Of a DNA stretch of 64,000 bases, positions 28,059 to 36,522 are shown piece by piece. Source of the stretch: Alphaproteobacteria bacterium (GTDB lineage Bacteria; Pseudomonadota; Alphaproteobacteria; Oceanibaculales; Oceanibaculaceae); NCBI GenBank assembly GCA_018823745.1, contig JAHJHR010000016.1, positions 1-64,000 on the forward strand. Direction: 5' to 3'. The position numbers and the translations under genes were made by a program. The notes under the pieces were generated by a model, which saw only the letters and a program-made list of their open reading frames with translations, ran no database searches and had not been told where the DNA came from. Numbering within the stretch: position 1 is the first letter of the stretch; each line of letters begins with the position of its first letter.

Positions 28059-28976
28059 ATGAGCCTTTATCCCGTCCCCCAGGATCTGCAGACCGAAGTC
28101 GCCTTCCGCCTGCCGGATAATTTCCGGCGTCCAATGCGGTGCAGCTGGGCGGATTTCAACAAGGCCGGGCAGGAAGTGGATTGCTTTCTCGAAGGCCCGT
28201 CCTTCGATCATGACGGCAATCTCTATCTGGTGGATATCCCGTTCGGGCGCATCTTCAAGGTAACGCCGAAAGGCAAATGGAGCGTGATCGCCGAATATGA
28301 CGGCTGGCCCAACGGGCTGAAGCTGCATCGCGACGGCACCATCTGGATCGCCGATTACAAGAACGGCATCCTGCGGCTCGACCCGCGCAGCGGCATGATG
28401 GACACGATTGTCGGCACCTATCACAGCGAAGGCTTGAAGGGCTGCAACGATCTGGTCTTTGCCTCGAATGGCGATCTGTATTTCACCGACCAGGGCCAGA
28501 CCGGGCTGCATGACCCGACCGGCCGGGTCTTCCGGCTGGCGGTCAATGGTCGGCTGGACTGCCTGATCGACACCGTGCCCAGCCCGAATGGCATTGTGCT
28601 GAACAAGGCCGAAACCCAGCTCTTTGTGGGCGTCACACGGGCCAATGGCGTGTGGCGCCTGCCGCTGCATGCCGGTGGCGGCACCTCCAAGGTGGGGCTG
28701 TTCATCCAGCTATCCGGCGGCACCGGCCCTGATGGGCTGGCCATGGGCAGCGAGGATGAAATGCTGGTCTGCCATGTTGGGCTGGGCAGCGTCTGGGTGT
28801 TCAACCGCCTGGGCGAACCGATGTACCGCATCCGCAGCTGCGAGGGGCTGCTGACCACCAATGTCGCCTTCGGGCCGGACGGCAAGACGGTTTATATCGT
28901 TGAATCGGATAGCGGCTGTATCCTGAAGGCGACCCTGCCGCTGGCCGGCCAGACGATGTTCGGGCTTTCCCAATAG
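28059..28976 (+). CDS. SMP-30/gluconolactonase/LRE family protein
   Basis: A 305-residue six-bladed beta-propeller lactonase-like protein. Metal-site candidates are the Glu in EGPSFDHDGNLY, the Asn in PSPNGIVLN and the Asp in GPDGLAMGSED. Relatives hydrolyse sugar-acid lactones such as gluconolactone. No signal peptide is present, so it is probably cytosolic. ATG at 28059 with ACAGGAG upstream is preferred to one 33 codons earlier. It is monocistronic and divergent from the 343-residue unknown gene. The natural lactone is unknown. Confidence 0.86.
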   Translation: MSLYPVPQDLQTEVAFRLPDNFRRPMRCSWADFNKAGQEVDCFLEGPSFDHDGNLYLVDIPFGRIFKVTPKGKWSVIAEYDGWPNGLKLHRDGTIWIADYKNGILRLDPRSGMMDTIVGTYHSEGLKGCNDLVFASNGDLYFTDQGQTGLHDPTGRVFRLAVNGRLDCLIDTVPSPNGIVLNKAETQLFVGVTRANGVWRLPLHAGGGTSKVGLFIQLSGGTGPDGLAMGSEDEMLVCHVGLGSVWVFNRLGEPMYRIRSCEGLLTTNVAFGPDGKTVYIVESDSGCILKATLPLAGQTMFGLSQ

Positions 28977-29068
28977 CGTCCACCAGGAGCGCGAAACCGC
29001 AACAGCTTGTGGCTGGGCCGGGAAGACACGCGACAGATCGCCGCATAGATTAGTGTGCAGCAACCTTG

Positions 29069-29083
29069 AAACCGGACCGGTTT
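29069..29083. other. Perfect inverted repeat in the gap 28977-29284
   Basis: AAACCGG-A-CCGGTTT. This 308-base gap between the lactonase and the PfpI-like gene otherwise holds only the hairpin at 29135-29151 and a purine-rich ribosome-binding site near 29270. The palindrome could be an operator or an RNA-end structure. Confidence 0.35.
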
Positions 29084-29134
29084 GGCTTTACATAACAGTC
29101 CGAGTTTAATCCCCGCGCAACCTCGCTGCCGTTC

Positions 29135-29151
29135 TCGGCCCTCAGGGCCGA
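29135..29151. other. Short perfect palindrome
   Basis: TCGGCCCT-C-AGGGCCGA, eight pairs around one base. There is no T tract, so it is not a clear terminator. It may be a protein-binding site upstream of the PfpI-like gene. Confidence 0.3.
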
Positions 29152-29284
29152 ATGGATTTCCCGTCGGCACGGGCGAGTTTACATCGCATGCAGGGCCCGG
29201 CCGGGATCGTCCATGAGACGGTCCGGCACGTCCCCTTTGTCAGCTGCGATCAAACGCGACGGGCGCAACAAGAAGGAGTCCAAT

Positions 29285-29857
29285 ATGACCAATAACAACC
29301 TCGCCGGACGCAAAATCGCCATCCTCGTGGCCAGCGGCTTCGAAGAAGTGCAGATGACCGATCCGCAGAAGACCCTGATCGCCGCCGGCGCGCAGACCAA
29401 AGTGATCTCGCGCGAGAATGGCCTGGTCAACGGTTGGCACGAGGATTCCTGGGGTCACTTCTTCCCGATCGATGCCGATCTGTCGCAGACCCTGGCCATC
29501 GATTTCGACGCCCTTCTGATCCCGGGCGGCGCGCGTTCCATCGCCAAGCTGTCGGAAGACCCGCATGCCAAGCGCATCGTGAAGGCCTTCCTGAAGGGCA
29601 ACCAGCCGGTCGCCGCCATCGGCGATGCCACCAGCCTGCTGGCCACGGCCGATGAATTCGCCGGCCGCACCGTCACCGGTTCCGAGCAGTCCAAGGCGAC
29701 TGTCGATGCCAAGGGCGGCGTGTGGAGCGACGAGCCGATCGTCGTCGATGGCATGCTGATCACTGCCCAGGGCAGCCAGCAGCTCGCCGATGTTCTGGCG
29801 CGCCTGCAGGATATCGTCACCGAATATGCCGAGACGCTGACCGACCAGGCTGCCTAA
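29285..29857 (+). CDS. PfpI/DJ-1 family protein lacking the nucleophilic cysteine
   Basis: A 190-residue DJ-1/PfpI fold protein: IAILVASGFEEVQMTDP at the N-terminus with the conserved Glu20, and DALLIPGGA before the elbow. Where active members have Ala-Ile-Cys-His-Gly, this one reads AAIGDATSLL, with Gly113 in place of the cysteine and Asp114 in place of the histidine. The codons (GGC GAT) leave no doubt within this sequence. It is therefore unlikely to be a cysteine peptidase, deglycase or glyoxalase. A structural, chaperone or binding role is possible. ATG at 29285 follows AGAAGGAG. A strong terminator follows. Confidence 0.85.
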   Translation: MTNNNLAGRKIAILVASGFEEVQMTDPQKTLIAAGAQTKVISRENGLVNGWHEDSWGHFFPIDADLSQTLAIDFDALLIPGGARSIAKLSEDPHAKRIVKAFLKGNQPVAAIGDATSLLATADEFAGRTVTGSEQSKATVDAKGGVWSDEPIVVDGMLITAQGSQQLADVLARLQDIVTEYAETLTDQAA

Positions 29858-29884
29858 GCCAATTCGGTTTCGACGGACTTCGAA

Positions 29885-29915
29885 ACGCCGGCCTCGCAAG
29901 AGGCCGGCGTTTTTC
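29885..29915 (+). terminator. Rho-independent terminator after the PfpI-like gene
   Basis: ACGCCGGCCT (29885-29894) pairs perfectly with AGGCCGGCGT (29901-29910) around CGCAAG and is followed by a T run. Confidence 0.9.
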
Positions 29916-29976
29916 TTTGGGCGCCGCTCCCGCCCTCGCCTAGGCTACGTCCTTTCCCGCCAGTAAGGACCCGCCC

Positions 29977-30369
29977 ATGAGCAGCCCGATCTTCCATATG
30001 CTGGCCGGCGCGCCGGCCCCCGTCGCCCCCTACAGCCATGCCGTCGAGGCCGATGGCTGGGTCTTCGTGACCGGGCAGCTGGCCAGCGGCGACGACCCGA
30101 CCGCCCCGCTGCCTGAGGGCATTGAGGCGGAAACCGAAAAGACCATGGAAAATCTGCGCTTCGTGCTGGCCGGGCTGGGGCTTGGCTTCGAGAATGTCGT
30201 GCAGGCGCGCGTCTTCCTGACGCATTTCAAGGAAGACTATGCCGCCATGAACGCCGTCTATGCCCGCTATTTCCCCGGCGATGCCCGCCCGGCCCGGACC
30301 TGCATCGGCGTCACCGGCCTGGTGTGTGATGCCCGCGTCGAAATCGACATGATCGCCCGTCGCCCCTGA
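29977..30369 (+). CDS. RidA family protein (YjgF/YER057c/UK114)
   Basis: A 130-residue small protein. RidA proteins hydrolyse reactive enamine/imine intermediates from PLP enzymes. Arg107 in PARTCIGV matches the arginine that binds the carboxylate of 2-aminoacrylate in active RidA. The N-terminal APVAPYSHAVEADGWVFVTGQ is typical. The usual trimer fold is assumed. It stands alone after a terminator. Several PLP aminotransferases are encoded nearby, but no specific link is shown. Confidence 0.88.
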   Translation: MSSPIFHMLAGAPAPVAPYSHAVEADGWVFVTGQLASGDDPTAPLPEGIEAETEKTMENLRFVLAGLGLGFENVVQARVFLTHFKEDYAAMNAVYARYFPGDARPARTCIGVTGLVCDARVEIDMIARRP

Positions 30370-30740
30370 TACGCTTCGATCAGGAACAACAAAAAGCCCG
30401 GAGCGGAGACCGCGCCGGACCTTCTGCCCGGCCCTGCCTTATCCAGCAGGGCCGCAGGGATGGGGTGGACGGAAGCGGCGGGCGATCCGGCGGATGCGCA
30501 GGTGGGGGGTGCGCAATTTGCAGGTACCGCGCTGACACTGCGGGGAGAGGGGGATCCCGCACAGCAGGGTCAGAGGCTTGCCCGCCGCTTCCTGTCTCAG
30601 GAAAAATATTGCGTGATCTTCTGACAGAAATCAATAGTCAATCTACGATATATTCGACTCGCCTTGCCGAGGCCGAAGCGGGCATGTTAAGAGCCGAGCG
30701 CAACGAGAGCGCCCCTTTCGCACAACCAAGAGCCCCCCGC
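30370..30740. other. Non-coding stretch upstream of rfbC
   Basis: 371 bases without a convincing gene. A hairpin CGGCCCTGC / GCAGGGCCG spans 30429-30454 and could end ridA transcription. A G-rich stretch follows. An AT-rich zone at about 30600-30660, with TATATT at 30649-30654, is the probable rfb operon promoter. An 84-codon open frame on the minus strand (30380-30634) has a composition unlike real genes here and is not called. Confidence 0.5.
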
Positions 30741-31313
30741 ATGGACGTCACACCGCTCGACATTCCCGAGGTGAAGCTGATCCACACCAGGAAATTCGGT
30801 GATCACCGCGGTTTCTTCTCCGAGACATGGAGCCGCAGCGCCTTTGAGAAGGCCGGGATTGACACCGATTTCCTGCAGGACAACCACTCCCTCTCGGCCA
30901 CGCCGAGCACGCTGCGCGGCCTGCATTTCCAGATCCCGCCCTTCGCCCAGGCGAAGCTGGTGCGTGTCAGCCGGGGGGCCGTGTTCGATGTCGCGGTCGA
31001 TATCCGCCGCGGCTCGCCCAGCTTCGGACGCTGGGTCGGCGCCGTGCTGAGTGCTGCGGAATGGAACCAGATGTATGTGCCGAAGGGCTTCGCCCATGGC
31101 TTCGTGACGCTGGAGCCCGATACCGAGGTGCAATACAAGGTCGACGCCCCCTATGCGCCGGAGCATGATCGCGGCATTCTCTGGAGCGACCCGGATATCG
31201 CGGTCATCTGGCCGCTGAACGGCAATGCGCCGATCCTGTCCGGCAAGGATGAGGCGCTGCCCCGTCTTGCCGATATCCCCGCCTATTTCGAGGTTGAAAC
31301 AGCCAGAGCATGA
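30741..31313 (+). CDS. rfbC: dTDP-4-dehydrorhamnose 3,5-epimerase
   Basis: 190 residues, normal length for RmlC, a cupin that epimerises dTDP-4-keto-6-deoxyglucose at C3 and C5. The catalytic region [19 protein letters not shown] with its histidine and the [13 protein letters not shown] strand are intact. ATG at 30741 is chosen by similarity; in-frame ATG at 30684 would add 19 residues. First gene of an rfbC-B-D-parDE-A operon; it overlaps rfbB by four bases. Confidence 0.95.
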   Translation: MDVTPLDIPEVKLIHTRKFGDHRGFFSETWSRSAFEKAGIDTDFLQDNHSLSATPSTLRGLHFQIPPFAQAKLVRVSRGAVFDVAVDIRRGSPSFGRWVGAVLSAAEWNQMYVPKGFAHGFVTLEPDTEVQYKVDAPYAPEHDRGILWSDPDIAVIWPLNGNAPILSGKDEALPRLADIPAYFEVETARA

Positions 31314-32374
31314 GCCAGTTGCCGACCCTTATCGTCACCGGCGGGGCCGGCTTCATCGGCTCCGCTGTCGTCCGCCAGGCGGTGGCCGAGGGCAAATGGA
31401 ATGTGGTCAATCTCGACAAGTTGACCTATGCCGCCAACCTCGCCTCGGTCGCCCCGGTCTCGAACGCGCCGAATTACCGCTTCGTGCAGGCCGATATCTG
31501 CGACCGCGCGGCGGTGGAGACGATCTTTCGCGAGCACCGGCCGGCAGCGATCATGCATCTGGCCGCCGAATCCCATGTCGACCGCTCGATCGACGGGCCG
31601 GCCGCCTTCATCGAGACCAATATCGTCGGCACCTATACGCTGCTCGATGTGACGCTGTCCTACTGGCGCGCGCTGGCGGAGGCGGACAAGCAGGCCTTCC
31701 GCTTCCACCATGTCTCGACCGACGAGGTGTTCGGCAGCCTGGGGGCGGAGGGGCTGTTCACCGAGTCCTCGCGCTACCAGCCCAATTCGCCCTATTCCGC
31801 CAGCAAGGCCTCGGCCGACCATCTGGTCCGGGCCTGGAACGAGACCTATGGCCTGCCCATCGTGATGAGCAACTGCTCGAATAACTATGGGCCGTATCAT
31901 TTTCCGGAAAAACTTATTCCACTTATGATCCTGAAAGGAATGCGCGGGGAGAAGCTGCCGATCTATGGCAAGGGCGACAATATCCGCGACTGGCTCTATG
32001 TCGAGGACCATGCCCGCGCCCTGCGGCTGGTGCTGGAGAAGGGCGCCGTGGGCGAGAGCTACAATATCGGCGGCCGCAACGAGCGCACCAATCTGCAGGT
32101 GGTGGATGCGCTCTGCGCCCTGCTGGATGAGCGCCTGCCCGCCTCGCCGCATCGCCCGCATGCCGGGCTGAAAAGCTTCGTCGCCGACCGGCCGGGCCAT
32201 GACATGCGCTATGCCATCGACGCCAGCAAGATCGAGCAGGAACTGGGCTGGAAGGCCGAGGAGAATTTCGAGAGCGGCCTGGCCAAGACGGTCGACTGGT
32301 ATATCGCCAATGAATCCTGGTGGCGGCCGATCCTGGATGGCTCCTATCAGGGCCAGCGGCTGGGGGCCGGCTGA
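31310..32374 (+). CDS. rfbB: dTDP-glucose 4,6-dehydratase
   Basis: A 354-residue short-chain dehydrogenase-type enzyme, step two of dTDP-L-rhamnose synthesis. NAD-binding TGGAGFIGS lies at the N-terminus. The catalytic pair is in [10 protein letters not shown], the substrate-binding [15 protein letters not shown] follows, and [12 protein letters not shown] comes after it. Length is normal. The start overlaps rfbC (ATGA) and the stop overlaps the rfbD start by one base (TGATG). Confidence 0.96.
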   Translation: MSQLPTLIVTGGAGFIGSAVVRQAVAEGKWNVVNLDKLTYAANLASVAPVSNAPNYRFVQADICDRAAVETIFREHRPAAIMHLAAESHVDRSIDGPAAFIETNIVGTYTLLDVTLSYWRALAEADKQAFRFHHVSTDEVFGSLGAEGLFTESSRYQPNSPYSASKASADHLVRAWNETYGLPIVMSNCSNNYGPYHFPEKLIPLMILKGMRGEKLPIYGKGDNIRDWLYVEDHARALRLVLEKGAVGESYNIGGRNERTNLQVVDALCALLDERLPASPHRPHAGLKSFVADRPGHDMRYAIDASKIEQELGWKAEENFESGLAKTVDWYIANESWWRPILDGSYQGQRLGAG

Positions 32375-33255
32375 TGCCGCGCCTCGTCGTCACCGGAGCC
32401 GGCGGTCAGGTCGGCACGGAGCTGGTGCGCCTGACGCCGCCGCAGGGCTGGGAGATAGCGGGCTTCACCCGTGCCGAGGCTGATATTGCCGACCCCACCG
32501 CCATCGCCCGGCTGGTCGAGGGCGCGGATGTCCTGGTGAACGCCGCCGCCTATACAGCCGTCGACAAGGCGGAGGAGGAGCGCGAGGCCGCCTACCGCGT
32601 CAATGCCACCGCCCCCGGCCTGCTCGCCGAGAGCTGCGCGGCGCGCGGCATCCCGCTGATCCATATCTCCACCGATTATGTGTTCGATGGAAGCAAGACC
32701 GGCGCCTATCTGCCGGACGATCCGGTTGCCCCGCTGGGCGTCTATGGCGCCAGCAAGGAGGAAGGCGAGCGGCTGGTTCGTGCCGCCCTGCCGCAGCACA
32801 TCATCCTGCGCACCAGCTGGGTTTATGCCGCGCATGGCAGGAATTTCGTGAAGACCATGCTGCGCCTGGGTGCGGAGCGCGACAGTTTGCGTGTCGTCGC
32901 CGACCAGCACGGCGCGCCGACCGCCGCCGGCGACATCGCCGCTGCCATCCTGGCCATCGCGGAAAAGCTGCTGGCCGGCTCCACCGCCTATGGCACCTAC
33001 CACTACAGCGCCGCCGGCCTAACCACCTGGCACGGTCTGGCCGAGGCGATCTTCGAGCTGTCCGAGCCCTATCTGGGCAAACACCCCAGTGTCGAGCCGA
33101 TCCCGACCAGCGCCTACCCCACCCCGGCCCGCCGCCCGGTGAATTCCGCCCTGGACTGCAGCAACACAATGGCCACATTCGCCCCGCCCCGCCGCGACTG
33201 GAGCGCGGCGCTGGCAGACGTGCTGGCGGAGATTCGAGCCACTGCCAATCTTTGA
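32374..33255 (+). CDS. rfbD: dTDP-4-dehydrorhamnose reductase
   Basis: A 293-residue NAD(P)H-dependent reductase making dTDP-L-rhamnose. N-terminal GAGGQVG, STDYVFDG and the catalytic YGASKEEGE are visible. The start is fixed by the TGATG junction with rfbB. It is followed after 49 bases by a parDE toxin-antitoxin pair before rfbA, which breaks the usual rfb block. Confidence 0.95.
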   Translation: MPRLVVTGAGGQVGTELVRLTPPQGWEIAGFTRAEADIADPTAIARLVEGADVLVNAAAYTAVDKAEEEREAAYRVNATAPGLLAESCAARGIPLIHISTDYVFDGSKTGAYLPDDPVAPLGVYGASKEEGERLVRAALPQHIILRTSWVYAAHGRNFVKTMLRLGAERDSLRVVADQHGAPTAAGDIAAAILAIAEKLLAGSTAYGTYHYSAAGLTTWHGLAEAIFELSEPYLGKHPSVEPIPTSAYPTPARRPVNSALDCSNTMATFAPPRRDWSAALADVLAEIRATANL

Positions 33256-33304
33256 CAAAGCCTGATGCCCCGCTCATTCTTCCATCGGAAACCAGGAGGA
33301 TGCC

Positions 33305-33553
33305 ATGCATGTATCCCTGACGCCGAAGCTGGAAGAGCTGGTGCGCGAGAAGGTCGAGAGCGGCCTGTACAACAATGCCAGCGAGGTTGTCCGCGAGGCG
33401 CTGCGCCTGATGCAGGAGCATGATTCACTGCGCCGGCTGAAACTGGCTCGCCTGCAAGAGGCGCTGGGCGAGGGCGAAGCGGATCTCGCCGCCGGCCGAT
33501 ATGCCGATCTGCCGGACGATGATTCGCTGGATGCATTTCTCGCCAAGCTATGA
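33305..33553 (+). CDS. parD: ParD-like type II antitoxin
   Basis: An 82-residue protein with a ribbon-helix-helix N-terminus (MHVSLTPKLEELVREKV, SEVVREALRLMQ) and an acidic, probably disordered C-terminal tail ([14 protein letters not shown]) that would wrap the toxin. AGGAGG precedes the ATG. The stop overlaps the toxin start by four bases. No operator-like palindrome is seen in the 49 bases upstream, so expression may depend on the rfb operon. Confidence 0.9.
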   Translation: MHVSLTPKLEELVREKVESGLYNNASEVVREALRLMQEHDSLRRLKLARLQEALGEGEADLAAGRYADLPDDDSLDAFLAKL

Positions 33554-33867
33554 GAACTCTCCGCCTTTCGCAGGCGGCCGCGCGTGATCTGGCGGCGATT
33601 GCCCGCTATACCGAGCAGCGCTGGGGAATACCGGCTAAACAGCGCTATATGAAACTGCTGCGCGACCGGCTCGCGGCGCTGCGCCGGGCGCCGGATCTTG
33701 GTGCAGCGCGCGAAGAAATCCGGCCGGGTTGCCGGGCACTGGCGACGGGCCGGCATGTTATCTTCTACCGCGCATCGGTGGATGAAGTGGCTATCATCCG
33801 CATCCTGCATTACGCCATGGACATGCATAAGAACATTACGTCAGCGGAGGATACGAGTACGTCATGA
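33550..33867 (+). CDS. parE: ParE-family toxin (RelE/ParE superfamily)
   Basis: A 105-residue ParE-like toxin: [21 protein letters not shown] at the N-terminus (residues 6-26), then [21 protein letters not shown] and [13 protein letters not shown]. ParE toxins block DNA gyrase; RelE relatives cut mRNA. The frame is intact. Its last codons overlap the rfbA start by four bases, so translation of rfbA is coupled to the toxin gene. Confidence 0.9.
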   Translation: MRTLRLSQAAARDLAAIARYTEQRWGIPAKQRYMKLLRDRLAALRRAPDLGAAREEIRPGCRALATGRHVIFYRASVDEVAIIRILHYAMDMHKNITSAEDTSTS

Positions 33868-34730
33868 AGGGCATTATTCTGGCCGGCGGGTCCGGCACGC
33901 GGCTGTATCCGCTGACCCAGGTCGTCTCCAAGCAGCTGCTGCCGGTCTATGACAAGCCGATGATTTATTACCCGCTGTCGGTGCTGATGCTGGCCGGCAT
34001 CCGCGACATCCTGATCATCACCACGCCGCAGGACCAGCCGATCTTCCGCGCGCTGCTGGGCGACGGCACGCAATGGGGGCTGGCGATTTCCTATGTCGTG
34101 CAGCCCTCGCCCGACGGGCTGGCGCAGGCCTTCATCCTGGGCGAGGATTTCATCGGCGGCGATTCCTGCGCGCTGGTGCTGGGCGACAACATCTTCTACG
34201 GCGACGGGCTGACCGAGCGGCTGCAGCGGGCAGCCTCGCGCCAGGCCGGCGCCACCGTCTTCGCCTATCTGGTCAGCGATCCGGAACGCTATGGCGTGGT
34301 CGAGTTCGACCGCGACAACAAGGCGCTCAGCATCGAGGAAAAGCCGAAGCAGCCGCGCTCGCGCTGGGCGGTGACGGGCCTGTATTTCTACGATAATGAC
34401 GTGGTCCAGATCGCCAAATCGATCAAGCCATCGGCGCGCGGCGAGCTGGAAATCACCGATGTGAACCGCGCTTATCTGGAACGCGGCGATCTGAATGTCG
34501 AGCAGATGGGCCGGGGCTTCGCCTGGCTCGACACCGGCACCCATGATTCCCTCATCCAGGCTGGCGAGTTCGTCCGCACGGTGGAGGCCCGCCAGAGCCT
34601 GAAAATCGCCTGCCCGGAGGAAATCGCCTACCGCCTCGGCTTCATCGACGCTGCCCAGCTAGAAGCGCTCGCCAAGCCGCTGGCCAAAAGCGGCTATGGC
34701 GAATATCTGCTGCGAATACTGTCGGAGTAA
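33864..34730 (+). CDS. rfbA: Glucose-1-phosphate thymidylyltransferase
   Basis: A 288-residue nucleotidyltransferase, first step of dTDP-rhamnose synthesis. The N-terminal [16 protein letters not shown] binds d[23 protein letters not shown] and [12 protein letters not shown] follow as in RmlA. The start lies within the end of parE (ATGA). The stop at 34730 is immediately followed by the stop of a second, convergent parE gene. Confidence 0.96.
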   Translation: MKGIILAGGSGTRLYPLTQVVSKQLLPVYDKPMIYYPLSVLMLAGIRDILIITTPQDQPIFRALLGDGTQWGLAISYVVQPSPDGLAQAFILGEDFIGGDSCALVLGDNIFYGDGLTERLQRAASRQAGATVFAYLVSDPERYGVVEFDRDNKALSIEEKPKQPRSRWAVTGLYFYDNDVVQIAKSIKPSARGELEITDVNRAYLERGDLNVEQMGRGFAWLDTGTHDSLIQAGEFVRTVEARQSLKIACPEEIAYRLGFIDAAQLEALAKPLAKSGYGEYLLRILSE

Positions 34731-35033
34731 TCAGCGCGCGAAGATTTCCGGCAGATCCCGCGCGCCGTGAAGGACACGCAGGATCAAAGCGGGTTGCCGG
34801 TCAGCATCATAGACCAGCACATAGGGATAGCCGGTCAGGATCAGGAACCGGATCGGCGGACTGGCCAAAGCCGGGCGTTCGATGCCGAGATGGGGATGCC
34901 TGCCGATCCGCAACGCCGCTTCCTTGAGGCTGTCGCGCAATCCCAGGGCGGCGGCCTTGTTGTCCCTGGCAATCCACGAGACAGCCTCCAGCAGATCGCG
35001 ACGTGCCCTCGGCGACAACACCGCAGGCGGCAT
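34731..35033 (-). CDS. parE: ParE-family toxin (second module)
   Basis: A 100-residue toxin-like protein: VLSPRARRDLLEAVSWIARDN at the N-terminus (about residues 4-24) and a C-terminal LILRVLHGARDLPEIF typical of ParE. It is only distantly similar to the toxin at 33550. The start shares one base with the stop of its antitoxin. The gene ends directly against the rfbA stop with no intergenic base. Confidence 0.88.
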   Translation of the reverse strand: MPPAVLSPRARRDLLEAVSWIARDNKAAALGLRDSLKEAALRIGRHPHLGIERPALASPPIRFLILTGYPYVLVYDADRQPALILRVLHGARDLPEIFAR

Positions 35034-35281
35034 CAGCGCGCCTTCCCGATAATCTCATCCAGTTCGGAGAGAACCTCGTCGAGCTGGTGCACACCCTGGC
35101 TATCCGCCTCGTCGCGCGCCTCGGCCAGCATGGCCTCGAACCCCTCGCGCCGGCGCTCCGCATCCTGCATCAATCGCAAGGCATGCCGAACGACCTCACT
35201 GACGCTGTTATAGCGCCCGGTTTCCAGGCATTCCCGCGCAAACCTCTCCAATTCGGGCGTCAGGCTTACATTGGTACTCAT
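35033..35281 (-). CDS. parD: ParD-like antitoxin (second module)
   Basis: 82 residues: ribbon-helix-helix start MSTNVSLTPELERFAREC and SEVVRHALRLMQDAERRREGF, then an acidic tail (ELDEIIGKAR at the end). It is clearly related to the antitoxin at 33305. ATG at 35281 matches the family start; the frame is open 31 codons further, across its operator. A 17-base palindrome lies about 22 bases upstream. Confidence 0.9.
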   Translation of the reverse strand: MSTNVSLTPELERFARECLETGRYNSVSEVVRHALRLMQDAERRREGFEAMLAEARDEADSQGVHQLDEVLSELDEIIGKAR

Positions 35282-35302
35282 CGCACCCTCATGGCAAAGA
35301 TT

Positions 35303-35319
35303 GACATAACCAATATGTC
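35303..35319. promoter_or_regulatory. Candidate ParD operator
   Basis: GACATA-ACCAA-TATGTC is a perfect 6-base inverted repeat with a 5-base spacer in the promoter region of the second parDE pair, as expected for ribbon-helix-helix autoregulation. It may also affect the divergent peptidase gene at 35385. Confidence 0.5.
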
Positions 35320-35384
35320 CCTCCTCCCCTCCCGATGCAAATAAGGTTGACGCTCCCGCCCGGCGCCCCGACATCAGTCACACC

Positions 35385-36386
35385 ATGATGATGCGCATTC
35401 CTCTCGCGGCCGGTCTGGCCGTCAGCCTGCTCTCCCTGGCCGTACCGGTCTGGGCACAGGATTTCACCGCCCGGCTGCCGATTGGCTGCACCCCCGGCAC
35501 GGATTGCTGGGCCTTCCAGCTTCCCGATGTCGACCCCGGCCCTGACCGCCAGGATTACGCCTGCGGCAAGCTGGCCTATGACGGACATGACGGCACCGAT
35601 ATCGGCCTCGCCAGCCTGGCGGAGATCGAACGCGGCGTGCCGGTCTTCGCTGCCGCGCCCGGCACTGTGAAGGGTGTGCGCGACGGCATGCAGGATGCGC
35701 TGGTCTCCGAGATTGGCAAGGACGCCGTGAAGGACCGCGAATGCGGCAATGGCGTCGTCATCGAGCATGAGGGCGGCTGGCAGACGCAATATTGCCATTT
35801 GCGCAAAGGCTCCATCGCCGTGCGCTCCGGACAGAAGATCGAGGCGGGGGCCAGGCTTGGTGAGGTCGGCCTGTCCGGCTCGACCGATTTTGCGCATCTG
35901 GAATTCATTGTCCGCAAGGATGGCAAGACGGTCGATCCGTTCCGCGGGCTGGAGGGCGGGCCTGACTGCGGGCCGGGCACAAAACCGATCTGGGATGCTG
36001 CCGCCCGGCAGGCGCTGGCCTATGGTCCCGCCCCCCATCACATCGGCGTCGCCCCGCGCGCGCCGACATATGACGAGATCCTGAAAGGCCAGTTTCCCGC
36101 CGACACCCTGCCCGGCAGCGCCGAAGCACTGGTGCTCTGGGCGGAGTTCAACGGCCTTGCCCCCGGCGATGTGCTGCATCTGACCCTGACCGGCCCGGAC
36201 GGCAAGGTCATGGCCAGCAAGGATCTGCCGATGGACGCCGCCAAGGTCCGCCAGTTCTTCTTCATCGGCAAGAAGCGCACGGCGGAATGGCAGAAGGGCG
36301 AGTACACCGGTCTCGCCTCCGTCGAGCGCAAGGACGGCTTGGGTGCGGGCAAGCGGGAGATGCGCTACAGCTTCACGGTGGAATAG
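35385..36386 (+). CDS. M23 family metallopeptidase-like protein
   Basis: A 333-residue secreted protein with signal peptide (about 1-24, cut after PVWA) and a LytM/M23 domain. Metal ligands His68 and Asp72 (HDGTD) and His138 (YCHL) are in place. The usual H-x-H motif reads HLE (His171, Glu173), so one zinc ligand is changed to glutamate. Cysteines (35, 41, 60, 120, 137) suggest disulfides. The C-terminal 100 residues are a separate beta domain. Such proteins cut or bind peptidoglycan; activity here is uncertain. ATG codons at 35385, 35388 and 35391 are all possible starts. Confidence 0.8.
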   Translation: MMMRIPLAAGLAVSLLSLAVPVWAQDFTARLPIGCTPGTDCWAFQLPDVDPGPDRQDYACGKLAYDGHDGTDIGLASLAEIERGVPVFAAAPGTVKGVRDGMQDALVSEIGKDAVKDRECGNGVVIEHEGGWQTQYCHLRKGSIAVRSGQKIEAGARLGEVGLSGSTDFAHLEFIVRKDGKTVDPFRGLEGGPDCGPGTKPIWDAAARQALAYGPAPHHIGVAPRAPTYDEILKGQFPADTLPGSAEALVLWAEFNGLAPGDVLHLTLTGPDGKVMASKDLPMDAAKVRQFFFIGKKRTAEWQKGEYTGLASVERKDGLGAGKREMRYSFTVE

Positions 36387-36522
36387 GTATCACCCCACCA
36401 CCGGTCACCCCCACTTCGATATTGCGTCGCAGCGGGCGAAGTGCATACTCCCGGCGCTTTCAGGCTGGCCCGGAATGGTCTAGGGTCCGGCCTTTCGAAT
36501 ATTGCCCGCGTTGGAAGACACC

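Noticed and set aside
30380-30634. An 84-codon minus-strand frame in the ridA-rfbC gap
   Set aside because: Proline/arginine-rich, no Shine-Dalgarno, no family; the region looks regulatory.
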